Source: Streptomyces sp. V1I1 | GTDB taxonomy: Bacteria; Actinomycetota; Actinomycetes; Streptomycetales; Streptomycetaceae | Assembly (NCBI RefSeq): GCF_030817355.1 | Contig: NZ_JAUSZH010000001.1 | Span: 4,501,501 to 4,565,500 of the forward strand | DNA length: 64,000 nucleotides | Direction: 5' to 3' | Shown: positions 42,427 through 51,411 of the stretch, piece by piece | Layout: each line of letters starts with the position of its first letter | Position numbering within the stretch: the first letter of the stretch is position 1 | Position numbers and translations under genes: made by a program | The notes under the pieces: generated by a model | Database searches by the model: none | Told to the model about the DNA's origin: nothing | Seen by the model: the letters and a program-made list of their open reading frames with translations, nothing else

Positions 42427-45400
42427 GTGAGCGTCAGGACGACCGAGTGGGCCGACCCGTTCGGGACGGCGCGGCTGCGGCGCGGGGTGCTCGACGCGTG
42501 GGGGGCCAGTCCCGCCCGCTTCCGGGAGGACGCCAACGCCGAGGAGGACCTGGCGCTCGGCGGCTATCGGGACCGACTCGTCGTGGAGCTGGCGCAGAAC
42601 GCCGCCGACGCCGCCGCGCGGGCGGGCGTGCCGGGCCGGCTCCGGCTGACCCTGCGGCCGGCCACGGCCGATCAGCCCGCCGTCCTCGCCGCCGCGAACA
42701 CCGGCGCCCCCCTGGACGCGACCGGCGTCGAGTCCCTGAGTACTCTGCGCGCTTCGGCCAAACGCGAGGGCCACGAGTCCGCCGTCGGCCGCTTCGGCGT
42801 CGGCTTCGCGGCCGTGCTCGCGGTGAGCGACGAGCCCGCCGTCGTCGGCCGGCACGGCGGTGTGCGCTGGTCGCTCGCGGAGGCCAGGGAGCTGACCCAG
42901 CAGGCCGCCCAGGCAAGCCCGGGACTCGGCGACGAACTGCGCCGCCGCGACGGGCACGTACCGCTGCTGCGGCTGCCGCTGCCCGCCGAGGGCACGGCTC
43001 CCGAGGGGTACGACACCGTGGTCGTCCTGCCGCTGCGGGACGGCGCCGCGGTCGACCTGGTGGAGCGGCTGCTCGCCCGGGTCGACGACGCGCTGCTGCT
43101 CACGCTGCCCGGGCTCGCCGAGATCGTGATCGAAACCCCGTCCGGCGTACGGGAATTGAGGCGCTCCGTTCACGGGGCGTACGTACACATCGAAGACAGC
43201 ACGCAGGGCGACCGGCGCTGGCGGGTCGTCAGCCACGGCGGCTCCGTCGAGCCCGCGCTGCTCGCGGACCGGCCCGTCGAGGAGCGGCTGCGGCCGTACT
43301 GGACCGTCACCTGGGCGGTGCCCGTGGACGACGAGGGCGCGCCCGCCCGGCCGCGCACCGCCCCGGTGGTGCACGCGCCGACGCCGACCGACGAACCCCT
43401 CGGCGTGCCCGCGCTGTTGATCGCCTCGCTGCCGTTGGACCCCACCCGCCGGCATCCCGCGCCCGGGCCGCTCACCGACTTCTTGGTGCGGCGGGCGGCG
43501 GACGCGTACGCCGAACTGCTCGGCAACTGGCAGCCGGTGACCGTCGGTACCATCGACCTGGTGCCCGGCCCGCTCGGCAAGGGGGAGCTGGACGGCGCGC
43601 TTCGGGCGGCGATCCTGGAGCTGCTGCGACGCACGCCGTTCCTGGAGGCGGCAGCCCCGCGCGACGTGTCCGGCGAGGACACAGGTCTGCCGGACCGCGA
43701 GATCTCCGCCGGGCTGCGGCCCATCGAGGCGGAAGTCCTGGAGGCCGCCGGCGCGGAGACCGTACAGGTGCTGGCCGAGGTGCTGCCGAGTCTGCTGCCC
43801 GCGGGTCTTGAGCGCCGGGTCGAGCTGCGTACGCTCGGTGTCGCGCGGGTGCCGCTGACCGAGGCGATCGACCGGCTGGCGGGTCTTGAGCGCGAGCCCG
43901 GCTGGTGGCAGCGGCTGTACGACAGCCTCGCCGGGGTCGACCCGGACCGGCTGTCCGGCCTACCCGTCCCGCTTGCGGACGGCCGTACCACGATCGGGCC
44001 GCGCCAGACGCTGCTGCCGCTGGCCGAGACTCCGCCGCAGCTGGCCCGCCTCGGCCTGAAGGTCGTCCACCCCGACGCGGCGCACCCGTTGCTCGAGAAG
44101 CTGGGCGCGCTGCCCGCGACGCCGCGCGCCGTGCTGACGACGCCGCAGGTCCGGACGGCGGTCGCGGGCTCGCTGGACGCGGGCGAAGTCTGGGATGAAG
44201 ACGCGCTGGACGCGGACGAGCTCGCGGAAACGGTCCTTACGCTCGTACGCGACGCGGGCCTCGAGCCCGGCGACGAGCCGTGGCTGGGCGCGCTGGCGCT
44301 GCCCGACGAGGACGGCGAACTCGCGCCCGCCGGTGAACTGGTCCTCCCGGGCAGCCCGTTCGCCTCCGTGATGAGCGAGGACGAACTGGCGCTGTGCGAC
44401 GCGGAACTGGCCGAACGGTGGGGCGAGCAGCCGCTCGCCGCGTGCGGTGTGCTGGCGAACTTCGCGCTCGTACGGGCCACGGACGTCGTCCTCGACCCCG
44501 ACGAACTGGAGCCCCGTGACGGGGACTTCGCCGAGCCCGATGACCCGGGTCTGCTGGACGCGGTCGACGTCTGGTGCGAGGACGTGCTCGACCGGCTGCC
44601 GGACACGCCGGTGCCGCCGGTCGCCACGGAGCTCGTCGCCGTCCGCGACCTGGATCTGGTGGACGACGACTGCTGGCCGCAGGCGCTGGCCCTGCTGGCG
44701 CAGCCGCCGCTGCGGGACGCGCTGACCCAGTCCGTACGGATCCTGCTGCCGGACGGCACGACGGAGACGGTGCGTCCGTACACGGCGTGGTGGCTGCGGG
44801 ACCATCCGGTCCTGGACGGCAGGCGCCCGGCGGGCCTGCGGGCGGCGGGCGGCGACCCGTTGCTGGCCGGGCTTTACGAGGCCGTGGACGCGACGGGCTT
44901 CGACGACGCGCAGGTGCTGCGGGCACTGGGTGTACGCACCTCGGTCGCCGCGCTCCTCGACGAGCCGGGCGGCGCGGCGGAGCTGCTCGGCCGCCTCGCG
45001 GACCCGGACCGCCCGGTACGCCCGGCCCAACTCCACGCCCTGTACACGGCCCTGGCCGACCTCGACCCGGAACAGGTCACGCTCCCGGACGACTTGCGCG
45101 CGGTCGTGGACGGCAAGGTCCGCGTGGTCGACGCGGCGGACGCGGTGGTCGCGGACGCGCCGGATCTGCTCCCGCTGACCGCGGGCATGCCGCTGCTTCC
45201 GGTGAGCCCCGCGCGGGCGGCGGAACTGGCGGAACTGTTCCAGGTCCGCCGCCTGAGCGAGACGGTCCCGGCGGAGGTGACGACGGAGGGCGAGGAACAC
45301 GAGGTCCCCGAATCGGTGCACGTCCTGCTCGGCCCGGCCACGCCGGCGACGTACGTCGAACACGAGGAACTGATCGCCGGCGGCACGGAACTGGAGTGGC

Positions 45401-45570
45401 GCCGCACCCCGGACGGCGTGATCCACGCGTCCACGGTGGAGGGTGTGGCGGCTGGCCTGGCCTGGTCGGCGGGCCAGTGGCCACGCCGCTTCGAGGTGGC
45501 GGCGCTGCTGGAGGACCCGTCGCGCACGGATGAACTGGCAACGGCACGCTGGTTCGACGCGAGTTCGTAG
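42427..45570 (+). CDS. Sacsin-like HSP90-type ATPase, 1047 residues
   Basis: A very large GHKL-fold ATPase. The N-terminal 200 residues hold the nucleotide site: VVELAQNAADAAARAG (N-box), AANTGAPLDATGVESL (G1 box) and SAVGRFGVGFAAVLAVSDE (G2 box), the layout of sacsin N-terminal repeats. The remaining 800 residues are acidic, Leu/Ala/Asp-rich and lack other clear domains. Sacsin in animals is a co-chaperone; the bacterial proteins have no assigned role. GTG 42427 follows GGAGAGAGCGGAG. It lies between DUF3027 and an FGE-fold gene on the same strand. No transport or defence partner is evident. Confidence 0.85.
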   Translation: MSVRTTEWADPFGTARLRRGVLDAWGASPARFREDANAEEDLALGGYRDRLVVELAQNAADAAARAGVPGRLRLTLRPATADQPAVLAAANTGAPLDATGVESLSTLRASAKREGHESAVGRFGVGFAAVLAVSDEPAVVGRHGGVRWSLAEARELTQQAAQASPGLGDELRRRDGHVPLLRLPLPAEGTAPEGYDTVVVLPLRDGAAVDLVERLLARVDDALLLTLPGLAEIVIETPSGVRELRRSVHGAYVHIEDSTQGDRRWRVVSHGGSVEPALLADRPVEERLRPYWTVTWAVPVDDEGAPARPRTAPVVHAPTPTDEPLGVPALLIASLPLDPTRRHPAPGPLTDFLVRRAADAYAELLGNWQPVTVGTIDLVPGPLGKGELDGALRAAILELLRRTPFLEAAAPRDVSGEDTGLPDREISAGLRPIEAEVLEAAGAETVQVLAEVLPSLLPAGLERRVELRTLGVARVPLTEAIDRLAGLEREPGWWQRLYDSLAGVDPDRLSGLPVPLADGRTTIGPRQTLLPLAETPPQLARLGLKVVHPDAAHPLLEKLGALPATPRAVLTTPQVRTAVAGSLDAGEVWDEDALDADELAETVLTLVRDAGLEPGDEPWLGALALPDEDGELAPAGELVLPGSPFASVMSEDELALCDAELAERWGEQPLAACGVLANFALVRATDVVLDPDELEPRDGDFAEPDDPGLLDAVDVWCEDVLDRLPDTPVPPVATELVAVRDLDLVDDDCWPQALALLAQPPLRDALTQSVRILLPDGTTETVRPYTAWWLRDHPVLDGRRPAGLRAAGGDPLLAGLYEAVDATGFDDAQVLRALGVRTSVAALLDEPGGAAELLGRLADPDRPVRPAQLHALYTALADLDPEQVTLPDDLRAVVDGKVRVVDAADAVVADAPDLLPLTAGMPLLPVSPARAAELAELFQVRRLSETVPAEVTTEGEEHEVPESVHVLLGPATPATYVEHEELIAGGTELEWRRTPDGVIHASTVEGVAAGLAWSAGQWPRRFEVAALLEDPSRTDELATARWFDASS

Positions 45571-45643
45571 CGGGGTCGCTGTGAGCGGCGTGGAAGGCTG
45601 GCCGCGCGGTCGTCCGGGCAGGTGCCCGTAGGATTTCCTGATC

Positions 45644-46318
45644 ATGGGCGCGAGCGCAGGAAACGAGATGATCGCTGTCCCGCCGGGGCAGGTGACGCTG
45701 TCGGACCGGCGGACTCAGCGCAACTGGTCGGTCGAGCTTGCGCCCTACCAGCTCGCGGCGTTCCCGGTCACCCAGGCGCTGTACGCACAGATCACCGGCC
45801 GACGGCCAAGCACCGCCCATGGGGACCAGTTGCCTGTGGAGGGCGTTTCCTGGTGGGACGCGGTCCGGTTCTGCAACGACCTGTCCCAACGCGACGGGTT
45901 CGCGCCCGCCTACCACCTCCATGCCAACGGCGAAGGCATCGAGTGGGACGCATCCGCCGACGGGTACCGGCTGCCGACCGAAGCCGAGTGGGAGCACGCC
46001 TGCCGTGCCGGGACGACCGGACCGCGTTACGGGCCGCTCGACGAGATCGCTTGGTACCGCGGCAACTCGCACGAGCGAATCCACGACGTGGGCGGCAAGC
46101 AGCCCAACCCGTGGGGCCTTTACGACATGCTCGGCAACGTCTGGGACTGGTGCTGGGACATCTACGACGCCGAGGTCTACGGCACCTACCGGGTGCTACG
46201 AGGCGGTGGCTGGTTCGACGAGCACTGGAGCTGCCGGGCCTCCGCGCGGCGCCGCAGCCACCCGAGCTTCCAGGTCGACGACGTAGGGTTCCGCATCGCG
46301 CGTTCCATCGTGCGCTGA
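45644..46318 (+). CDS. FGE-fold (SUMF1-like) protein lacking one catalytic cysteine
   Basis: A 224-residue protein with the formylglycine-generating-enzyme fold: MIAVPPGQVTLSDRRTQRNW, VEGVSWWDAVRFCNDLS, YRLPTEAEWEHACRAGTTGP and GLYDMLGNVWDWCWD. True FGE needs two cysteines five apart in a stretch like RGGSYLCHESYCNRYR. Here it reads RGGGWFDEHWSCRAS: only the second Cys is kept and the first is Asp. It is therefore unlikely to oxidise sulfatase cysteines by the usual copper mechanism. No sulfatase gene is near. It may be a binding protein or another oxidase of the superfamily. Confidence 0.85.
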   Translation: MGASAGNEMIAVPPGQVTLSDRRTQRNWSVELAPYQLAAFPVTQALYAQITGRRPSTAHGDQLPVEGVSWWDAVRFCNDLSQRDGFAPAYHLHANGEGIEWDASADGYRLPTEAEWEHACRAGTTGPRYGPLDEIAWYRGNSHERIHDVGGKQPNPWGLYDMLGNVWDWCWDIYDAEVYGTYRVLRGGGWFDEHWSCRASARRRSHPSFQVDDVGFRIARSIVR

Positions 46319-46488
46319 TCCGCGTCAGGCCGCCCGGAGCCGCCTGATTGGATCTCCGTATGGCGGATTGGTCTGCCTGTGCTTCCGCACGAAGAGCCGT
46401 CCGGACCGTCCTCACCCAGCTGCTGCGCGATGCCGCAACGATTCGGGGTGGGGAGAGCGACGCAGCCCCCGCCCGCTGAGGCGGCCGG

Positions 46489-48948
46489 CTACGCCGGATA
46501 CTTCCTGTCCACCACCCGCCACGCCACCTCCAGCAGCACCGCCCCCGTCGCCGCAATCCCCACCGCCCCCCACGGCATCGTCGTCCCCACCAGCTTCAGC
46601 GCGAAGAAGTCCTGGAGCCACGGCACGATCAGCACGATCAGGAAGCACGCCCCCATCGCCGCCACCAGGCACACCCGCCACCACGTGTACGGGCGGGCGA
46701 CGATCGCCAGGACCCACATCGAGACCAGGAACAGCGTCAGCGTCGCCGCGCTCGTTTCCGCGTCCAGCGCGCCCGGGCCGCTGTAGTGCGAGCGGGCCAG
46801 CAGATACGTGGCAAAGGTGGCCGCCGCCGCGATCACGCCCGCCGGGATCGCGTACCGCATCACTCTGCGTACGAAGTGCGGCTTCGCGCGCTCCTTGTTC
46901 GGGGCCAGCGCCAGGAAGAACGCCGGTACGCCGATGGTCAGCGTCGACAGCAGCGTCAAGTGCCGTGGCAGGAAGGGGTATTCGACCTGGCTGCACACCA
47001 CCAGGATCGCCAGCAGCACTGAGTACACCGTCTTGGTCAGGAAGAGCGTCGCGACGCGGGTGATGTTGCCGATGACCCGGCGCCCCTCCGCCACCACCGA
47101 AGGCAGCGTCGCGAAGCTGTTGTTGAGCAGCACGATCTGGGCCACCGCGCGCGTCGCCTCCGAGCCCGAGCCCATCGAGACACCGATGTCCGCGTCCTTC
47201 AGGGCCAGGACGTCGTTGACGCCGTCGCCCGTCATCGCGACGGTGTGGCCGTGGGACTGCAGCGCGCCCACCATGTCGCGCTTCTGCCGCGGGGTGACCC
47301 GGCCGAAGACCGAGTTGGAGTCCAGGGCCGTGGCCATCTCTGCCTGCTCCGTGGGGAGCCGGCGCGCGTCCACCGTGTTCTGCGCGCCCGGCAGACCGAG
47401 CTTTCCGGCCACCGCGCTCACCGACACCGCGTTGTCGCCGGAGATGACCTTCGCCGCGACGTTCTGGTCGGCGAAGTACCGCAGTGTGTCGGAGGCGTCG
47501 GGCCGCAGCCGCTGCTCGAGCACGACCAGCGCCGTCGACTCGGCCCCGGCCGCGACGGCCGGCGCGTCCAGTTCGCCCGCCGCCCGGGCGAGCAGCAGCA
47601 CCCGCAGGCCCTGCTCGTTGAGCTGCTCGATCTCGGCCAGGGCCGGATCGCCCGTCGGCAGCAGCACATCGGGCGCGCCCAGCAGCCATGTGGAGTTCTC
47701 GCCGTTGCCCTCGCTGAAGCTGGCGCCGCTGTACTTGCGCGCCGACGAGAAGGGCAGCGACTCGGTGCAGCGCCAGTCCTCGCTGTCCGGATACGCGTTG
47801 ATGATCGCCTGGAGGGACGCGTTGGGCCGGGGGTCGGACTCGCCGAGCGCGCCCAGGACTTTACGTATGTACGTCTCGTCCGAGTCGCCCAGCGGCCGCA
47901 GCTCGGTGACGTCCATGCCGCCTTCCGTCAGCGTGCCCGTCTTGTCGAGGCAGACGACGTCGACCCGCGCGAGCCCCTCGATCGCGGGCAGTTCCTGCAC
48001 CAGGCACTGCTTGCGGCCGAGCCGGATGACACCGATCGCGAAGGCGACCGACGTCAGCAGCACAAGCCCTTCGGGGATCATCGGCACGATGCCGCCGACG
48101 GTCCTGGCCAGCGAGTCCTTGAAGTTGTTGCTCTTGACGACCAGCTGGCTGATGATGAGCCCGATCGCGGTGGGGATCATCATCCAGGTCACATACTTGA
48201 GGATCGTCGAGATGCCGCTGCGCAGCTCGGAGTGGACGAGCGTGAACCGGGACGCCTCCTCCGCGAGCTGCGCCGCGTACGCCTCGCGCCCCACCTTCGT
48301 CGCTGTGAACGCCCCGCCGCCCGCGACCACGAAGCTCCCCGACATCACCTTCTCGCCCGGCTGCTTGACGACCGGGTCGGCCTCACCCGTCAGCAGCGAC
48401 TCGTCGATCTCCAGGCTGTCCGCCTCCGACACCTCGCCGTCCACGACGACCTTGTCGCCGGGCCCGAGTTCGACGAGATCGCCGAGGACGATCTCGGAGG
48501 TGGAGACTTCCGCGGCCACGCCGTCGCGTCGCACCGTCGGTTTGGCCTCGCCGATGACCGCGAGCCCGTCCAGCGTCTTCTTGGCGCGCAGCTCCTGGAT
48601 GATGCCGATGCCGGTGTTGGCGATGATCACAAAGCCGAAGAGGCTGTCCTGGATCGGCGCGACGAAGAACATGATCACCCACAGCACGCCGATGATGGCG
48701 TTGAAGCGGGTGAACACATTGCCGCGGATGATGTCGGCGGTGGAGCGCGAGGAGCGGACGGGTACGTCGTTGACCTCGCCCCGCGCGACCCGCTCGGCGA
48801 CCTCCGCGGTCGTCAGCCCGGAACTGCGCCGCACAATCGCTGACGGGGGTGGCTTCATCGGGTGTACGGGGTCGAGTTCGGCTCCCGCGTCGATGACGGG
48901 TTGGCCCGGCTCGGGGCCGTCCGTGTCGATCCTCGCCCGCTGCGTCAT
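46489..48948 (-). CDS. P-type cation ATPase, CtpE-like
   Basis: An 819-residue P-type ATPase. The phosphorylation motif is VVCLDKTGTLTEGG near residue 335, the TGE loop is SLLTGEADPVVKQPG, and the hinge is TGDGVNDVLALKDADIGVSMG. The membrane motif before the phosphorylation domain is MIPEGLVLL, the PEGL form typical of mycobacterial CtpE, a calcium importer. About ten membrane segments are visible. A calcium role is the best inference; the family also includes pumps of unknown ion. It is alone on its strand with no metal-binding N-terminal domain. Confidence 0.9.
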   Translation of the reverse strand: MTQRARIDTDGPEPGQPVIDAGAELDPVHPMKPPPSAIVRRSSGLTTAEVAERVARGEVNDVPVRSSRSTADIIRGNVFTRFNAIIGVLWVIMFFVAPIQDSLFGFVIIANTGIGIIQELRAKKTLDGLAVIGEAKPTVRRDGVAAEVSTSEIVLGDLVELGPGDKVVVDGEVSEADSLEIDESLLTGEADPVVKQPGEKVMSGSFVVAGGGAFTATKVGREAYAAQLAEEASRFTLVHSELRSGISTILKYVTWMMIPTAIGLIISQLVVKSNNFKDSLARTVGGIVPMIPEGLVLLTSVAFAIGVIRLGRKQCLVQELPAIEGLARVDVVCLDKTGTLTEGGMDVTELRPLGDSDETYIRKVLGALGESDPRPNASLQAIINAYPDSEDWRCTESLPFSSARKYSGASFSEGNGENSTWLLGAPDVLLPTGDPALAEIEQLNEQGLRVLLLARAAGELDAPAVAAGAESTALVVLEQRLRPDASDTLRYFADQNVAAKVISGDNAVSVSAVAGKLGLPGAQNTVDARRLPTEQAEMATALDSNSVFGRVTPRQKRDMVGALQSHGHTVAMTGDGVNDVLALKDADIGVSMGSGSEATRAVAQIVLLNNSFATLPSVVAEGRRVIGNITRVATLFLTKTVYSVLLAILVVCSQVEYPFLPRHLTLLSTLTIGVPAFFLALAPNKERAKPHFVRRVMRYAIPAGVIAAAATFATYLLARSHYSGPGALDAETSAATLTLFLVSMWVLAIVARPYTWWRVCLVAAMGACFLIVLIVPWLQDFFALKLVGTTMPWGAVGIAATGAVLLEVAWRVVDRKYPA

Positions 48949-49085
48949 GGTTTCGACGGTACGGCCGGAAGGGCCGGTTCACCCGCCGAGTGCGCCGAAG
49001 TCAGACCCGGGTAGGACGCGAATGGTCCCCTGGCACTACAAGCGCCGGAGGGTTCCCCGCCTTCGGTCGCCTTCGGTCGCCTTCG

Positions 49086-49406
49086 TCATTTGCCTTCGTC
49101 GGTTGCGGAAGCCGGACCGTCATCCGCTGCCTCGGCTGCCTCGGCCGCCTCAGACGCCTCGGCGGCCTGCGAGCGCTTGATCGCCGTCTCCCGCCCCCGC
49201 ACGTACCAGATGCCGATCAGCCCGAGACCGGCGCCGGCCAGACATGTCCACACCCACCACATGAGGTCGCGCTCGTCGAACCAGCTGTAGAAGGGGATCT
49301 GTACGAGGAAGAGGACGAACCAGAGGCTCGTGCCGCCGATGATGGTGGCGACGACGGGCCCCTCCAGGGGCTCGGGTGCCTCGTGCTTCGGGGTCCACTT
49401 CGCCAT
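49086..49406 (-). CDS. DUF2530 membrane protein
   Basis: A 106-residue protein from ATG 49406. Two hydrophobic segments are seen, VVATIIGGTSLWFVLFLVQI and WWVWTCLAGAGLGLIGIWYV. The start AKWTPKHEAPEPLEGP and overall length match DUF2530, an actinobacterial family of unknown role often beside purine permeases. The C-terminus is an Ala/Glu/Ser-rich tail built from EAAEAAEA repeats. It is divergent from the NCS2 permease gene. Confidence 0.85.
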   Translation of the reverse strand: MAKWTPKHEAPEPLEGPVVATIIGGTSLWFVLFLVQIPFYSWFDERDLMWWVWTCLAGAGLGLIGIWYVRGRETAIKRSQAAEASEAAEAAEAADDGPASATDEGK

Positions 49407-49579
49407 GCGCACAGTGTAGGCGGCACCCGACCAGCCGTTCGGGGACCGGTCGTTTCAAGGATCTACGCGCGGAGATAGCGATCCTTGTCTGATGTATTCA
49501 TACTGAAACGGTTTGCCGTTGGCCTGAATTATTCGTGCAAACATCCAAGCCCCCCTCCCCCGTACGACTGAGGTTCCGC

Positions 49580-51034
49580 ATGTCCCCCATGGCCACCGTC
49601 TCGGTCGGCGGCGCCCCACAGCCGACCCCCGGGCAGCAGCCGCAGAACCACCTGGACCGCTTCTTCAAGATCTCTGAGCGCGGTTCCACGGTCGCCCGCG
49701 AGGTACGCGGCGGATTCGCCACCTTCTTCGCGATGGCCTACATCATCGTGCTGAACCCGATCATCCTCGGCAGCGCGAAGGACATGTACGGGCACCAGCT
49801 CGACGGCGGCCAGCTGGTCACCGCCACCGTGCTCACCGCGGCCTTCTCCACGCTGCTCATGGGCGTCATCGGCAATGTCCCGATCGCTCTCGCGGCCGGC
49901 CTCGGCGTGAACACCGTCGTCGCCCTCCAGCTCGCACCCCGGATGTCCTGGCCGGACGCGATGGGCATGGTCGTACTCGCCGGCTTCGTCGTGATGCTGC
50001 TGGTCGCCACCGGTCTGCGCGAGCGCGTGATGAATGCCGTACCGCGCAGCCTGCGCAAGGGCATCGCGATCGGCATCGGTCTCTTCATCATGCTGATCGG
50101 CCTGGTGGACTCGGGCTTCGTCTCCCGTATTCCGGACGCCGCCATGACCACCGTCCCGCTCCAACTTGGCATGGGCGGCCACCTGGACGGCTGGCCGGTC
50201 CTCGTCTTCGCCCTCGGTGCGCTGCTCACGCTCGGGCTGATCATCCGTAAGGTGCCGGGCGCGATCCTCATCTCGATCGTCGTGATGACGATCGTCGCGA
50301 TGGTCATCAACGCGGTGGCGACGGTCCCGTCCTGGGGCCTGACCACGCCGAAGTGGCCCGGCAATCCGGTCGCGTCGCCGGACTTCGGACTGGTGGGCGA
50401 GGTCAGCCTGCTCGGCGGCTTCGAGAAGGTCGGCTATCTGACGGGCGTGCTGTTCGTCTTCACCGTGCTGCTGTCCTGCTTCTTCGACGCGATGGGCACG
50501 ATCCTCGGCGTCGGCGACGAGGCCAAGCTGATGGACAAGGACGGCAACCTCCCCGGCATCAACAAGGTGCTGTTCGTCGACGGCATCGCGGTCGCCGCGG
50601 GCGGCGCGACCTCGTCATCCGCCGCGACATGCTTCGTGGAGTCCACGGCGGGCGTCGGCGAGGGGGCCCGTACCGGCCTCGCGTCCGTCGTCACGGGTGC
50701 GCTGTTCTCGGTGGCGCTGTTCCTCACGCCGCTCGCCACGATGGTCCCGTCCCAGGCGGCGACGCCCGCGCTGCTGGCGGTGGGCTTCCTGATCCTGGCG
50801 GGGTCGGTACGGGACATCGACTGGAACGACTTCACCGTCGCCGTCCCGGCGTTCCTGGCGATGGTGATGATGCCGTTCACGTACTCCATCACCAACGGCA
50901 TCGGCATCGGCTTCATCGCCTTCAGCGTGCTGCGGCTGGCGGCCGGAAGGGGCCGCGAGGTGCCCGTGGCCATGTATGTGGTGTCCGCGGTGTTCGTCTT
51001 CTACTACGCGATGCCGGCGCTGGGCCTTACGTAA
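49580..51034 (+). CDS. NCS2-family purine permease (AzgA-like)
   Basis: A 484-residue permease with about 12-14 membrane segments. Marks are GGFATFFAMAYIIVLNPIILG near the start, VIGNVPIALAAGLGVNTVV and later LLSCFFDAMGTILGVGDEA and ATSSSAATCFVESTAGVGEG, the substrate-region pattern of AzgA-type hypoxanthine/guanine carriers. ATG 49580 is preferred, with GAGG upstream. A leader hairpin (CAAGGATC/GATCCTTG, 49456-49487) lies about 100 bp before. It is divergent from DUF2530 and ends next to 18-bp tandem repeats. Confidence 0.92.
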   Translation: MSPMATVSVGGAPQPTPGQQPQNHLDRFFKISERGSTVAREVRGGFATFFAMAYIIVLNPIILGSAKDMYGHQLDGGQLVTATVLTAAFSTLLMGVIGNVPIALAAGLGVNTVVALQLAPRMSWPDAMGMVVLAGFVVMLLVATGLRERVMNAVPRSLRKGIAIGIGLFIMLIGLVDSGFVSRIPDAAMTTVPLQLGMGGHLDGWPVLVFALGALLTLGLIIRKVPGAILISIVVMTIVAMVINAVATVPSWGLTTPKWPGNPVASPDFGLVGEVSLLGGFEKVGYLTGVLFVFTVLLSCFFDAMGTILGVGDEAKLMDKDGNLPGINKVLFVDGIAVAAGGATSSSAATCFVESTAGVGEGARTGLASVVTGALFSVALFLTPLATMVPSQAATPALLAVGFLILAGSVRDIDWNDFTVAVPAFLAMVMMPFTYSITNGIGIGFIAFSVLRLAAGRGREVPVAMYVVSAVFVFYYAMPALGLT

Positions 51035-51037
51035 GGC

Positions 51038-51109
51038 GCTTCACGTACGTCCGCAGCTTCACGTACGTCCGCAGCTTCACGTACGCCCGTAGCTTCACGT
51101 ACGCCCGTA
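51038..51109 (-). repeat. Four 18-bp tandem repeats at a gene end
   Basis: Read on the minus strand, units 51092-51109 and 51074-51091 are TACGGGCGTACGTGAAGC; units 51056-51073 and 51038-51055 are TGCGGACGTACGTGAAGC. The outermost copy contains the last codons and TGA of the ribbon-helix-helix gene. Because the unit is 18 bp, the TGA recurs in frame in every copy. Confidence 0.95.
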
Positions 51110-51277
51110 GAACTTCTCTGTCTCGTCGACCGCCGCCTTGAAGCGTTCGTCGAAGTCATCGCGGATGAGCGTCCGGACCACATAGTCCTGGACGCTCATT
51201 CCGCGTCTGGCGGCATGGTGCCTGAGACGGTCGAGCAGCTCACCGTCTATCCGGAGACTGAGCACTGTCGATCCCAT
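51095..51277 (-). CDS. Ribbon-helix-helix (CopG-type) protein
   Basis: A 60-residue protein: GSTVLSLRIDGELLDRLRHH, then ARRGMSVQDYVVRTLIRDDF, then a short helical tail. This is the ribbon-helix-helix pattern of CopG/MetJ-like DNA-binding proteins, including many antitoxins. No toxin gene is adjacent, so an orphan regulator is more likely than a toxin-antitoxin pair. It is divergent from the MarR gene. Its stop lies in the first of four tandem repeats. Confidence 0.82.
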   Translation of the reverse strand: MGSTVLSLRIDGELLDRLRHHAARRGMSVQDYVVRTLIRDDFDERFKAAVDETEKFYGRT

Positions 51278-51395
51278 GTCAGCCAGGGTTGCCGTACCGC
51301 CGTGGCCGGTGCGTCACTTTCCGGATCCGTCTCACTCATATGGGTGACACAGCTATCTCCTGGCCGACCGCGGTACCGACTGGTATTTAGGCAGG

Positions 51396-51407
51396 GTAAT
51401 GAGTTAC
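51396..51407. promoter_or_regulatory. Possible MarR operator
   Basis: GTAA-TGAG-TTAC is a perfect 4-bp inverted repeat with a 4-bp centre, ending 4 bp before the MarR ATG at 51412. AT-rich sequence surrounds it. No clear ribosome site precedes that ATG, so the transcript may be leaderless or nearly so. Confidence 0.35.
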
Positions 51408-51411
51408 GCTA

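Noticed and set aside
49456..49487. Riboswitch upstream of the purine permease
   Set aside because: Only a simple 8-bp hairpin is seen; none of the conserved purine or ZTP riboswitch motifs is present.
51038..51109. Tandem repeats as a CRISPR array
   Set aside because: There are no spacers between the 18-bp units, and no cas genes are in the window.
51095..51277. Antitoxin of a toxin-antitoxin pair
   Set aside because: No toxin-like gene is adjacent on either side; the neighbour is a divergent MarR gene.
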